This document shows, piece after piece, positions 22,172 through 30,413 of a stretch of 37,340 nt of DNA. The notes beneath the pieces were generated by a model. The model searched no databases. It had not been told where the DNA came from and saw only the letters and a program-made list of their open reading frames with translations. Positions within the stretch are counted from its first letter, which is position 1. Each line of letters starts with the position of its first letter. Origin of the DNA: JBFGCT01 sp041581055. Lineage in GTDB: Bacteria; Actinomycetota; Acidimicrobiia; Acidimicrobiales; Ilumatobacteraceae. Both the position numbers and the translations under genes were made by a program. The stretch lies in assembly GCA_041581055.1 (NCBI GenBank), contig JBFGCT010000016.1:1-37340 (forward strand), given 5' to 3'.

Positions 22172-24802
22172 ATGACGACCAGGATGACAGCCGATCAACT
22201 GCGCGACTCCTTCCGTGACTTCTTCGCCGCGAAGGACCACAGCGTCGTGCCGTCGTCCAGCCTGATTCCGCACGATCCGAGCATCCTGTTCAACGTCGCC
22301 GGCATGGTTCCGTTCAAGTCGTACTTCGTCGGCGACGAGCAACCGCCGTTCAAGCGGGCGGTCAGCTCCCAGAAGTGCGCCAGAGCCGGGGGCAAGCACA
22401 ACGACCTCGACGACGTCGGGCGCACGAAGCGGCATCTCGTGTTCTTCGAGATGATGGGCAACTTCAGCTTCGGCGACTACTTCAAGGAGCAGGCGATCCC
22501 GTGGAGCTGGGACCTCGTCACAGCTGACCCGGCCGGTGGCGGATGGGGGTTCGACGGCGACCGGATCTGGGTGACCGTCCACGACAGCGACGACGAGGCC
22601 GAGGCGATCTGGCACGAGCAGGTCGGGATCCCGATGGAGCGCATCCAGCGGCTCGGCGACAAGGACAACTTCTGGCAGATGGGCGACACCGGGCCGTGCG
22701 GGCCGTGCAGCGAGCTGCACATCGACCGCGGACCCAGCTTCGGGCCCGACGGCGGCCCGCTCCACGACCCCGCCGGCGACCGGTTCATGGAGTTCTGGAA
22801 CCTGGTGTTCGTACAGTTCGACCAGTCGCCCGACGGCACCCGGACCGCCCTCCCCAAGCGGTCGATCGACACCGGCGCCGGGCTCGAGCGCATCCTCGCG
22901 ATGGTCCAGGACGTCGACTCGGTCTGGGAGACCGACCTGATGCAGCCGCTGATCGACGAGGCGTGCTCGCTCACCGGAAAACGCTACGTCGTCGGCGACT
23001 ACGACGACCGGGACAGCTTCGCCATGCGGGTGCTCGCCGAGCACGCCCGGTCGGGGGCGATGCTCGTCAACGACGGGGTCTTCCCGTCCAACGAGGCGCG
23101 CGGCTACGTGCTGCGCCGGATCATCCGCCGTGCGGTGCGCTACGCCTACCTGCTCGGCACGGACAACCTCGTCATGCCCCGGCTGACCGAGGTCGCCATC
23201 GACGTGATGGGCAACGCCTACCCCGACGTGATGAAGAACCGCGACTTCGTCGTCAGCGTGATGACCAAGGAGGAGGAGCGGTTCCGCCACACGTTGAAGA
23301 ACGGCCTGTCGATCCTCGACGGCGAGTTGACGCCCGACACGACCGAGTTGTCCGGCTCGACGGCGTTCTTGCTGCACGACACCTACGGGTTCCCGCTCGA
23401 GCTGACCCAGGAGATCGCGGGGGAGCGAGAGGTGGCCGTCGACCTCGCCGGCTTCACCGCCGAGATGACCGCGCAGCGCGAGCGGGCCAAGGCGGCGCAC
23501 AAGGGCGGGGCCGACGACGACCGCCTCGACAGCTACCGCGACATCGTCGAGCAATTCGGCGTCACCGACTTCGTCGGCTACGCCGACACGTCGAGCGAGA
23601 GCCGAGTGCTGGCGGTGCTCGACGGGGCCGACGACGACGAGGGCGGCCCCACGGTCGAGATCTTCCTCGACCACACCCCGTTCTACGCCGAGTCGGGCGG
23701 GCAGATCGGCGACACGGGAACGATCACGACCGAGACCGGCGCCGCCGAGGTGCTCGACACGACGTTCGCCCTGCCGAACCTCCGGCGGCACACGGCGCGG
23801 ATCGTCGACGGCACGATCATGCCCGGCCAGACCGCGGCGGCGGCGATCGACGTCGCCCGCCGTGACGCCATCCGCCGCAACCACACCGGCACGCACCTCC
23901 TGCACCACGCGTTGCGCCAGGTGCTCGGCGAGCACGTGAAGCAGGCCGGATCCTGGGTCGGCCCCGACCGGCTGCGATTCGACTTCTCGCACTACGACGC
24001 GGTCAGCGACGAGCAGATCGCCGAGATCGAGCGGATCGCCAACACCGACACGCTGGCCAACTCGCCGGTGCGGGCCTACGAGACCACCAAGGACGAGGCC
24101 GAGGCCCTCGGGGCGATCGCGTTCTTCGGCGACAAGTACGGCGACATCGTCCGCGTCCTCGAGGCGGGCCCGTCGATCGAGCTGTGCGGCGGCACCCACG
24201 TGCGGGCGACGGGCGACATCGGCACGATCAAGGTGGTCAGCGAGGCGTCGATCGGTTCGAACCTGCGGCGCGTCGAGGCGGTCACCGGCGCGACCAGCGT
24301 CGAGCTGCTCCAGCGCGACGAGCGGCTGCTCGCCGAGACCGCCCGGCTCGTCGGCGCCGGCGCCGACGAGGTGCTCGACGGCGTGCAGCGCAAGCTCGAC
24401 GAGATCAAGAGCCTCACCGACGAGATCAAGCGGCTGCGCGGCCAGCTCGCCGTCGGGCGGGCGTCGGAGCTGGCCGGGTCGGCCGTCGACGGCGCCGTCG
24501 TCACACGGGTCGACGGGCTCGGCCCCGGCGACCTGCGGGAGCTGGCGGTCGCGATCCGCGACCAGCCCGGCGTCGACACGGTCGTGCTCGTCGGCGTCAC
24601 GACGACCGGCGGCGTGGGGCTCGTCGCGGCGCAGCAACCGGGCGGCGCCGAGCCGGCGGCGGCGCTGCTGAAGGACGCCGCCAAGGCGGTCGGCGGCGGC
24701 GGCGGCGGCAAGGGCGACATCGCCACGGCCGGCGGCAAGGACGTCGAGGGCATCGGCGAGGCGCTCCGGCTCGCCGCCGAGGCGGTGGCCGCACGGTCGT
24801 GA
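22172..24802 (+). CDS. alaS: Alanine-tRNA ligase
   Basis: Charges tRNA-Ala with alanine and edits mischarged serine or glycine. The 876-residue protein is full length: the class II catalytic core (FFAAKDHSVVPSSSLIP, FNVAGMVPFK, KCARAGGKHNDLDDVG, FFEMMGNFSFGDYFK), the tRNA-binding middle, and the editing domain with the zinc site RNHTGTHLLHHALR and CGGTHVRATGDIG. The C-Ala domain carries the usual Gly-rich end (a GGGGGG run, then KGDIATAGGKD). The start at 22172 is supported by the -10 box and length. The alaS-ruvX-mltG-aroE order matches other actinobacteria. The stop overlaps the ruvX start (GTGA). Confidence 0.97.
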   Translation: MTTRMTADQLRDSFRDFFAAKDHSVVPSSSLIPHDPSILFNVAGMVPFKSYFVGDEQPPFKRAVSSQKCARAGGKHNDLDDVGRTKRHLVFFEMMGNFSFGDYFKEQAIPWSWDLVTADPAGGGWGFDGDRIWVTVHDSDDEAEAIWHEQVGIPMERIQRLGDKDNFWQMGDTGPCGPCSELHIDRGPSFGPDGGPLHDPAGDRFMEFWNLVFVQFDQSPDGTRTALPKRSIDTGAGLERILAMVQDVDSVWETDLMQPLIDEACSLTGKRYVVGDYDDRDSFAMRVLAEHARSGAMLVNDGVFPSNEARGYVLRRIIRRAVRYAYLLGTDNLVMPRLTEVAIDVMGNAYPDVMKNRDFVVSVMTKEEERFRHTLKNGLSILDGELTPDTTELSGSTAFLLHDTYGFPLELTQEIAGEREVAVDLAGFTAEMTAQRERAKAAHKGGADDDRLDSYRDIVEQFGVTDFVGYADTSSESRVLAVLDGADDDEGGPTVEIFLDHTPFYAESGGQIGDTGTITTETGAAEVLDTTFALPNLRRHTARIVDGTIMPGQTAAAAIDVARRDAIRRNHTGTHLLHHALRQVLGEHVKQAGSWVGPDRLRFDFSHYDAVSDEQIAEIERIANTDTLANSPVRAYETTKDEAEALGAIAFFGDKYGDIVRVLEAGPSIELCGGTHVRATGDIGTIKVVSEASIGSNLRRVEAVTGATSVELLQRDERLLAETARLVGAGADEVLDGVQRKLDEIKSLTDEIKRLRGQLAVGRASELAGSAVDGAVVTRVDGLGPGDLRELAVAIRDQPGVDTVVLVGVTTTGGVGLVAAQQPGGAEPAAALLKDAAKAVGGGGGGKGDIATAGGKDVEGIGEALRLAAEAVAARS

Positions 24803-25290
24803 GCGCCAGCGGGTCGGCGCGCCAACCCGGTGCCGGGGTGCCCGGCGTGCGCGCCATCGGCGTCGACCTCGGCTCGAAACGGGTGGGTGTCGCGGTCAGC
24901 GACCTGTCGGGCACGATCGCCAGCGCGCTCACCACCGTCCACCGCTCCACGTCGCGCCGTCACGACCACGGCGAGCTGGCGCGGATCGCGCGCGAGGAGG
25001 AAGCCGAGGTGGTCGTCGTCGGCCTGCCGCTCTCCCTCGACGGGCGCCGTGGCAAGGCGGCGACCGCTGCCGCCGCGGAGGCAAAGCAGCTGGCTAGCGT
25101 GGTCGGCGTGCCGGTCGAGATGTACGACGAGCGATTCACGACGGTCACCGCCGAGCGAGGCATGCGCGAGGCCGGCCTCGACGCGCGGGCCCGCCGGAAG
25201 GTGGTCGACAAGGTGGCTGCCGCGGTGATGCTGCAGGCCTGGCTCGACCACCGTCGCAACACGTGGCCCGACGGGGCGGCAACGCCATGA
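24799..25290 (+). CDS. ruvX: Putative pre-16S rRNA nuclease RuvX/YqgF
   Basis: YqgF trims the 5' end of pre-16S rRNA and has an RNase H-like fold. The 163-residue protein shows the metal-binding motif GVDLGSKRVGVAVSD, VVVGLPLSLDGRRG with the second acidic region, MYDERFTTVTAE and DKVAAAVMLQ, with acidic residues in the expected places. The GTG overlaps the alaS stop. About 20 residues before GVDLGS are not conserved, so a start at a later GTG (24838 region) cannot be excluded. Its end overlaps mltG as ATGA, which means alaS, ruvX and mltG are tightly coupled. Confidence 0.93.
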   Translation: MSASGSARQPGAGVPGVRAIGVDLGSKRVGVAVSDLSGTIASALTTVHRSTSRRHDHGELARIAREEEAEVVVVGLPLSLDGRRGKAATAAAAEAKQLASVVGVPVEMYDERFTTVTAERGMREAGLDARARRKVVDKVAAAVMLQAWLDHRRNTWPDGAATP

Positions 25291-26504
25291 GGCAGCTCGA
25301 CCCCCTGCTGCCCGAGGCCCAGGTCGACCTCGACGACCGTCCCGCGATCGATTGGCCGACCGACCCGTGGGACGACGCCGACGCCACCGCCAGCGTCGAG
25401 CGGCTGCGACGCCAGACCCGGCCGTTCAAGTGGTTCGTCTACCTCGCGATGGTCCTGACGATCGTCATGATCCTCATCGCCGGCGCGGTCGGCTGGTGGT
25501 ACCTCGAGCGGATCAACCCAGCGGGCGACCCGGGCGCGGTGCAGAGCTTCACCGTGCTGGAGACCGACGACCTGGAGTCGCTCGCGGCGCGGCTGGAGGA
25601 GGCGGGCCTCGTGTCCGACGCCGGCGTGTTCGAGTGGTACGTCGACCAGAAGGGCGGTCTGGAGATCACGCCCGGCTTCTACGAGATTCGGCCGTTCGAC
25701 CACATGGGCAACGTGCTCGACACCCTCGAGACGCCGCCCGGCCAGACCTACACGAAGGTCACGTTCCCGGAGGGGTTCACCGTCGAGCGGATGGCCGCCC
25801 GGCTCGAGTCGACGATCAGCCGGATGAGCGCGGACGACTTCGAGGCCGCCGCCCGCGATCGCTCGATCCGCTCGGCGTGGCAGCCCCTGGGCGTCACGTC
25901 GCTGGAGGGGCTGCTGTTCCCCGACACCTATCAGGTGTCCAACGCCGAGAGCGAGGGCCAGGTCATCGAGCGGATGGTCTCGCTGATGGAGCGGGTGGGA
26001 AGCCAGGAGGACATCGAGACCCGGGCGCCGATCTTCGGCCGGACGCCCTACGAGATCCTGATCATCGCGTCGCTGATCGAGCGCGAGGCGAAGGTGCCGG
26101 AGGATCGGGCCAAGATCTCGCGGGTGATCCACAACCGGCTGTTCGTCGGCATGAAACTGCAGATCGACGCGGCGGTGCTCTACGGCCGCAACCAGTTCGG
26201 GCTCGACCCCGACTTGCCGTTCAGCGAGCTGCGCCAGATCGACACGCCGTACAACACGTACATGCACGCCGGGCTGCCCCCGACGCCGATCGCCAACCCG
26301 GGGCGGGCCTCGATCCGGGCCGCGCTGAACCCGGCGCCGAACCCGCCGGTCGGCGATCCCGTGTGCATCGACCTGCCGGACCCGTCGCAGTGTTACTACT
26401 TCTTCTACGTCCTGGCCGACGAGGACGGGAGGCACGCGTTCGCCGCGACGCCCGAGCAGCACGAGGCCAACGTCGAGGCCGCCCGCGCCCTCGGCCTGCT
26501 GTGA
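25287..26504 (+). CDS. mltG: Endolytic murein transglycosylase MltG (YceG-like)
   Basis: MltG cleaves newly made glycan strands in peptidoglycan outside the membrane and helps terminate them. The 405-residue protein has a cytoplasmic N terminus, one transmembrane helix at about 50-72 (FVYLAMVLTIVMILIAGAVGW) and a LysM-like region (VPEGFTVERMA-type, residues 165-180). The YceG domain then follows with IIASLIEREAKVPEDR, whose Glu is the catalytic residue. The block PYNTYMHAGLPPTPIANPG is also typical. The ATG at 25287 overlaps the ruvX stop; the in-frame extension upstream (25263) is not needed. Confidence 0.92.
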   Translation: MRQLDPLLPEAQVDLDDRPAIDWPTDPWDDADATASVERLRRQTRPFKWFVYLAMVLTIVMILIAGAVGWWYLERINPAGDPGAVQSFTVLETDDLESLAARLEEAGLVSDAGVFEWYVDQKGGLEITPGFYEIRPFDHMGNVLDTLETPPGQTYTKVTFPEGFTVERMAARLESTISRMSADDFEAAARDRSIRSAWQPLGVTSLEGLLFPDTYQVSNAESEGQVIERMVSLMERVGSQEDIETRAPIFGRTPYEILIIASLIEREAKVPEDRAKISRVIHNRLFVGMKLQIDAAVLYGRNQFGLDPDLPFSELRQIDTPYNTYMHAGLPPTPIANPGRASIRAALNPAPNPPVGDPVCIDLPDPSQCYYFFYVLADEDGRHAFAATPEQHEANVEAARALGLL

Positions 26505-26544
26505 TCGCGCGGTCGGCCGCGGCCCGATCCGGACCGCGGTCCCG

Positions 26545-27396
26545 ATGAGCGTCGGACGCGTCGCCGCGGTGATCGGGTCGCCGGTCGCCCACAGCCTCTC
26601 GCCGGTGATCCACCGCGCCGCGTTCGAGGCGGCCGGCGTCGACTGGGCGTACGTCGCGTTCGAGGTCGCGCCCGGCGACGGCGCCGCCGCGGTCCAGGCG
26701 ATGCGCACGCTCGGGCTCGGCGGGCTCTCGGTCACGATGCCGCACAAGGCGGCCGCCGCGACCGCCGTCGACCGGCTCGAGCCGGAGGCGATGGCGCTCG
26801 ACTCGGTCAACACGGTCAGCTGGTCGCGGGACGAGCTCGTCGGATCGAGCACCGACGGCGCCGGTTTCGTGGCGTCGCTGCACGAGGCCGGCGTCGAGGT
26901 CGCCGGAGCGTCGGTCGCCGTGCTCGGCGCGGGCGGCGCGGCACGGTCGGTCGTCGACGCGCTCGGCCGGGCCGGCGCCGGATCGGTTGCGGTGGTGAAC
27001 CGCACGGTGGAGCGGGCCGAGCTCGCCGCCGGGTTGGCGGCGGTCGCCCACGTCGGCGCCGCCGGCGACGTGACACGGGCGGACATCGTCGTCAACGCGA
27101 CGAGCGTCGGCATGGGCGTCGTGGCCGCACACGCCGGCGCGGGCGATCTGCCCTGCGACCCGGCCCTGCTGCGCCCGACCCAGGTCGTCGCCGACCTTGT
27201 GTACCACCCGCTCGACACGGCGTGGCTGGTCGCGGCCCGGCGGGCCGGCGCGACCACCGTCGACGGGCTGGCGATGCTCGTCCACCAGGCCGCCCTCCAG
27301 CAGCGGCGCTGGCTCGGTTCGGATTCGACGCCCGACACCGCCGTGATGCGCGCCGCCGCCGAGTCCGCGCTCGCCGCCCGCCCCATCGCCCCCTGA
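26545..27396 (+). CDS. aroE: Shikimate dehydrogenase
   Basis: Reduces 3-dehydroshikimate to shikimate with NADPH. The 283-residue protein has GSPVAHSLSPVIHRAAF (substrate binding), VTMPHK with the catalytic Lys68, STDGAGF with Asp105, and the NADP(H) motif GAGGAARS (129-136). NATSVGMG and DGLAMLVHQAA are also conserved. The ATG at 26545 is the best start, but only a perfect 12-bp palindrome (GGACCGCGGTCC, 26530-26541) lies just upstream instead of a ribosome binding site. It lies 40 bp after mltG. The gap to aroC contains a 56-bp palindromic element and a new promoter. Confidence 0.93.
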   Translation: MSVGRVAAVIGSPVAHSLSPVIHRAAFEAAGVDWAYVAFEVAPGDGAAAVQAMRTLGLGGLSVTMPHKAAAATAVDRLEPEAMALDSVNTVSWSRDELVGSSTDGAGFVASLHEAGVEVAGASVAVLGAGGAARSVVDALGRAGAGSVAVVNRTVERAELAAGLAAVAHVGAAGDVTRADIVVNATSVGMGVVAAHAGAGDLPCDPALLRPTQVVADLVYHPLDTAWLVAARRAGATTVDGLAMLVHQAALQQRRWLGSDSTPDTAVMRAAAESALAARPIAP

Positions 27397-27424
27397 CCCC
27401 CATCACCGACAATCCCCGGCAATC

Positions 27425-27480
27425 CCCGAAATCTCGCGATGCGGTCGCGCCGAGCGCGAGAATCCCGGAAGATTTCGGGG
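27425..27480 (+). repeat. 56-bp palindromic element, copy B (aroE-aroC gap)
   Basis: The outer stem CCCGAAATCT (27425-27434) pairs perfectly with AGATTTCGGG (27470-27479). The inner arms are TCGCGC (27445-27450) and GCGCGA (27454-27459). It aligns gaplessly with 7256-7311; where that copy has a T-A pair in the inner stem this one has C-G. A 10-bp unit AATCCCCGRM is doubled just before it (27411-27430). Confidence 0.65.
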
Positions 27481-27493
27481 GAGGGGGAGCCGG

Positions 27494-27499
27494 TAGGAT
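27494..27499 (+). promoter_or_regulatory. -10 element for a leaderless aroC transcript
   Basis: TAGGAT ends exactly 7 nt before the aroC ATG at 27507, with no ribosome binding site in the gap. The palindromic element is 13 bp upstream, overlapping where a -35 region would fall. Confidence 0.55.
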
Positions 27500-27506
27500 C
27501 GCCCGG

Positions 27507-28670
27507 ATGCTGCGCTACCTGACCGCCGGGGAGTCCCATGGGCAGGGTCTCGTCGTCGTGGTCGAGGGGCTGCCGGCGGGGTTGGAGATCACGGTCGAGC
27601 AGATCCAGGCCGAGATGGCCCGCCGCCGCCTCGGCTACGGGCGCGGGCCGCGGCAGCGCTTCGAGGTCGACGAGCTGACGCTGATCGGCGGGGTCCGGCA
27701 CGGCCGCACGATCGGGTCGCCGGTCGCCATCGAGATCAAGAACACCGAGTGGTTCCGCAGCGACAAGTGGCACGCGGAGATGGACCCCGCCCCGGGCGCG
27801 ACCAAGGCGCCGCTGACCCAGGTGCGCCCCGGACACGCCGATTTGGCCGGCATGCAGAAGTACGGCTTCACCGACGCGCGCGACGTGTTGGAGCGGGCGA
27901 GCGCCCGCGAGACCGCCGCCCGCGTCGCCGCCGGCGCGCTGGCCAAGGCGTTGCTCCGCCCGCTCGGCGTCGAGGTCATCTCGCACGTGATCCAGATGGG
28001 GCCCGTGCGCGTCGGGGACGGCGCCCCGCGCCCCACGCCCGATCAGCTCGGGCGGGTCGACGAGAACCAGGTCCGGTGCTTCGACCTCGACGCCGGCGAG
28101 CAGATGATCGCCGAGATCAAGGACTGCGCCAAGGAGGGCGACTCGCTCGGAGGTGTGGTCGAGGTGCTCGGCTTCGGCGTGCCGGTCGGGCTCGGCAGCC
28201 ACGTCCACTGGGACCGCAAGCTCGACGCCCTCCTCACCCAGGCGGTGATGAGCATCCAGGCCGTCAAGGGGGTCGAGATCGGCGACGGGTTCGACGTGGC
28301 CGGCCGCCGGGGGAGCAACGCCCACGACCCGATCTCGTGGGACGCCGAGGCCCACCAGTACCGGCGGGGGAGCACGCTCGCCGGCGGGACCGAGGGCGGC
28401 ATTTCGACCGGCGAGCTGCTGGTCGTGCGGGCGGCGATGAAGCCGCTGGCGACACTCAACAAGCCGACGCTGGAGACCGTCGACACGGCGACCAAGGAGT
28501 CGGCGGTGTCGTTCAAGGAGCGCACCGACGTCACCGCCGTCCCGGCGATGGGGGTCGTCGCCGAGACGATGGTCGCGCTCGTCCTGGCGGGCGAGGCGCA
28601 GCGCAAGTTCGGCGGTGACTCGATCGACGAGTTCGTCCGCAACGCCGAGGCGTTCGCGGCGACGCTGTAG
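27507..28670 (+). CDS. aroC: Chorismate synthase
   Basis: Converts 5-enolpyruvylshikimate-3-phosphate to chorismate using reduced FMN, the last shared step of aromatic synthesis. The 387-residue protein is standard: RYLTAGESHGQGL at the start, GRGPRQRFE with the RQ pair, RPGHADLAGMQKYGF, ARETAARVAAGA, GGISTGELLVVRAAMKP and a SFKERTDVTAVPAMGVVAE block. The start is fixed by homology and the -10 box 7 nt upstream; the open frame upstream is the aroE region. It is the first gene of aroC-aroK-aroB, separated from aroK by 14 bp. Confidence 0.97.
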   Translation: MLRYLTAGESHGQGLVVVVEGLPAGLEITVEQIQAEMARRRLGYGRGPRQRFEVDELTLIGGVRHGRTIGSPVAIEIKNTEWFRSDKWHAEMDPAPGATKAPLTQVRPGHADLAGMQKYGFTDARDVLERASARETAARVAAGALAKALLRPLGVEVISHVIQMGPVRVGDGAPRPTPDQLGRVDENQVRCFDLDAGEQMIAEIKDCAKEGDSLGGVVEVLGFGVPVGLGSHVHWDRKLDALLTQAVMSIQAVKGVEIGDGFDVAGRRGSNAHDPISWDAEAHQYRRGSTLAGGTEGGISTGELLVVRAAMKPLATLNKPTLETVDTATKESAVSFKERTDVTAVPAMGVVAETMVALVLAGEAQRKFGGDSIDEFVRNAEAFAATL

Positions 28671-28684
28671 GGCGGTAGCTGGGC

Positions 28685-29215
28685 ATGGCGGACACGTGGG
28701 ACTGCTCCTCCCAGCACATCGTGCTCGTCGGCATGATGGGCGCCGGGAAGTCGTCGGTCGGGCGGGCGATGGCGCACCGCCTCGAGCGCCCGCTGCTCGA
28801 CACCGACGAGCTGATCGAGGAGCGGGCCGGCAGGTCGGTGCGGGAGATCTTCGCCGAGGCCGGCGAGCCCGCGTATCGGCTGATCGAGACCGATGTCCTG
28901 CGCGCCGCGCTGGCCGCCGAGGCGCCGGCGGTGATCGCCGCCGGCGGCGGCGTCGTGCTCAGCCCGACCAACCGCGCCCTGCTCGTCGAGGCCGACGCGC
29001 ACATCGTCTGGCTGCTCGCCGACGTCGACGTGCTGCTCGCCCGCGTGCGCAACGGCGCACACCGCCCGCTGCTCGACGACGATCCGGAGCGAACGCTGCG
29101 GCGGATGTTCGACGAGCGGGCCGGCCTGTACCGGGAGGTCGCCGACGCGATCGTCTCCGTCGACCACCGCTCCGTCCACGACGTCGCCCAGGCGGTGCTG
29201 CGATGCTGCGCCTGA
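28685..29215 (+). CDS. aroK: Shikimate kinase
   Basis: Phosphorylates shikimate with ATP. The 176-residue protein has the P-loop GMMGAGKSS (16-24), LDTDELIEERAG with the shikimate-binding Asp, the FAEAGEPAYRLIE block with the substrate Arg, AAGGGVVLS and HRPLLDDDPERTLRRMF with the lid Arg. The ATG at 28685 has only a weak upstream site (TAGCTGGGC), so it may rely on coupling with aroC, 14 bp away. The stop is followed by 172 bp containing two tandem palindromes before aroB, so the transcript is interrupted by possible hairpins rather than by a clear terminator. Confidence 0.94.
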   Translation: MADTWDCSSQHIVLVGMMGAGKSSVGRAMAHRLERPLLDTDELIEERAGRSVREIFAEAGEPAYRLIETDVLRAALAAEAPAVIAAGGGVVLSPTNRALLVEADAHIVWLLADVDVLLARVRNGAHRPLLDDDPERTLRRMFDERAGLYREVADAIVSVDHRSVHDVAQAVLRCCA

Positions 29216-29250
29216 CCCCGCCACCGGCCCCTCCCGCCGCCGCCCCACCC

Positions 29251-29372
29251 GTTTGCGTCGCGATTTCGGCGCGGCGGATGTTCACAATCGCGACGCAAAC
29301 GTGGGGGGATCCCAGGTCCACCGTTTGCGTCGCGATTTCGGCGCGACGGGTGTTCACAATCGCGACGCAAAC
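29251..29372 (+). repeat. Two tandem palindromes with 72-bp period, aroK-aroB gap
   Basis: Each 50-bp unit has arms GTTTGCGTCGCGATT and AATCGCGACGCAAAC, a perfect 15-bp inverted repeat around a 20-nt loop. Copy 1 is 29251-29300 and copy 2 is 29323-29372, which differ at two loop positions. Both are followed by a CGTGGGGGG-type tail. The second ends 15 bp before the aroB start, so its G-rich tail could serve as ribosome binding site. Confidence 0.85.
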
Positions 29373-29387
29373 GTGGGGGGGCGCGGG

Positions 29388-30413
29388 GTGAGGCGGGTGA
29401 CCGTGGAGCTCGGTGAGCGGTCGTACGACGTCATCGTCGGCCGGGGTGCGGTCGCCGAGCTGCCGTCGCTCGTCCCGGACAGCGCCGAGCGGGTCGCGGT
29501 CGTGACCCAGGCAGGGATCCCGCCGGCGTTCTGCAAGCTCGACGATTGGCTGGGCGGCCGCACCGTCGAGGTGTTCGAGATCGGCCACGGGGAGCAGGCG
29601 AAGTCGCTGGCGACCGTCGAGAATCTGGCCGTCGGCTTCGCCGGCTTCGGACTCACGCGCCGCGACGTCGTGATCGGCGCCGGCGGAGGGATGGTGACCG
29701 ACGTCGCCGGGTTCGCCGCCGCGACGTGGCACCGAGGCGTCGCCGTCATCCACGTCGCAACGTCGCTGCTCGGGATGGTCGACGCGGCGATCGGCGGCAA
29801 GACCGGCGTCAACCTGCCCGAGGGGAAGAACCTGGTCGGGGCGTTCTGGCAACCCGCCGGCGTGGTCTGCGACCTGGACGCGCTCGACACCTTGCCGCCC
29901 CGCGAGATGCGCTGCGGCCTCGGCGAGATGGCCAAGTACCACTTCCTCACCGGCGACGACCTGCTGGCGATGGAGCTGGAGGAGCGCGTCGCCCGCTGTG
30001 TCGAGATCAAGGCCGACGTGGTGGCGAGCGACGAGCGCGAAGGCGGCCGGCGCGCGCTGCTCAACTACGGCCACACGCTGGCCCACGCGCTGGAGACCGC
30101 CAGCGGGCACGATCTCGCGCACGGCGAGGCGGTGGCGATCGGGCTGGTCTACGCCGCCGAGTTGGCCCGCGAGTTGGGCCGCATCGACGACGGCCGCGTC
30201 GAGGAGCACCGCCGCGTGGTGGCGGGGGCGTACGATCTGATGACGTCGCCGCCGCCGGGTCTCGACGCCGGCGAGCTCATCTCGCTCATGCGCCGCGACA
30301 AGAAGGCGCTCGACGGCCTGACGTTCGTGCTCGACGGGCCGCGCGGGGTCGAGGTCGTCACGGGCGTCGACGAGGCGCCGGCGCGCGACGCGCTGGCGAG
30401 GATGACGAGGTGA
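29388..30413 (+). CDS. aroB: 3-dehydroquinate synthase
   Basis: Converts DAHP to 3-dehydroquinate using NAD+ and a metal. The protein of about 341 residues has GGGMVTDVAGFAAATW (NAD site), ATSLLGMVDAAIGGKTGVN, the GLGEMAKYHFL Glu, NYGHTLAHALE and HGEAVAIGL His ligands. Three GTGs in frame could be the start (29388, 29397, 29403); I prefer the first because MRRVTVELGERSYDV is a normal N terminus. The open frame continues upstream through the palindromes but that is not coding. Its stop overlaps the pepQ start. In mycobacteria an aroD/aroQ gene follows aroB; here it is absent. Confidence 0.93.
   Translation: MRRVTVELGERSYDVIVGRGAVAELPSLVPDSAERVAVVTQAGIPPAFCKLDDWLGGRTVEVFEIGHGEQAKSLATVENLAVGFAGFGLTRRDVVIGAGGGMVTDVAGFAAATWHRGVAVIHVATSLLGMVDAAIGGKTGVNLPEGKNLVGAFWQPAGVVCDLDALDTLPPREMRCGLGEMAKYHFLTGDDLLAMELEERVARCVEIKADVVASDEREGGRRALLNYGHTLAHALETASGHDLAHGEAVAIGLVYAAELARELGRIDDGRVEEHRRVVAGAYDLMTSPPPGLDAGELISLMRRDKKALDGLTFVLDGPRGVEVVTGVDEAPARDALARMTR

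Noticed and set aside
26530..26541. Perfect 12-bp palindrome GGACCGCGGTCC before aroE as an operator
   Set aside because: Short GC-only palindromes are common here and there is no second copy; no regulator can be linked to it.
29253..29387. N-terminal extension of AroB through the two palindromes
   Set aside because: The frame is open only because of the repeat sequence; AroB similarity starts at about 29388.
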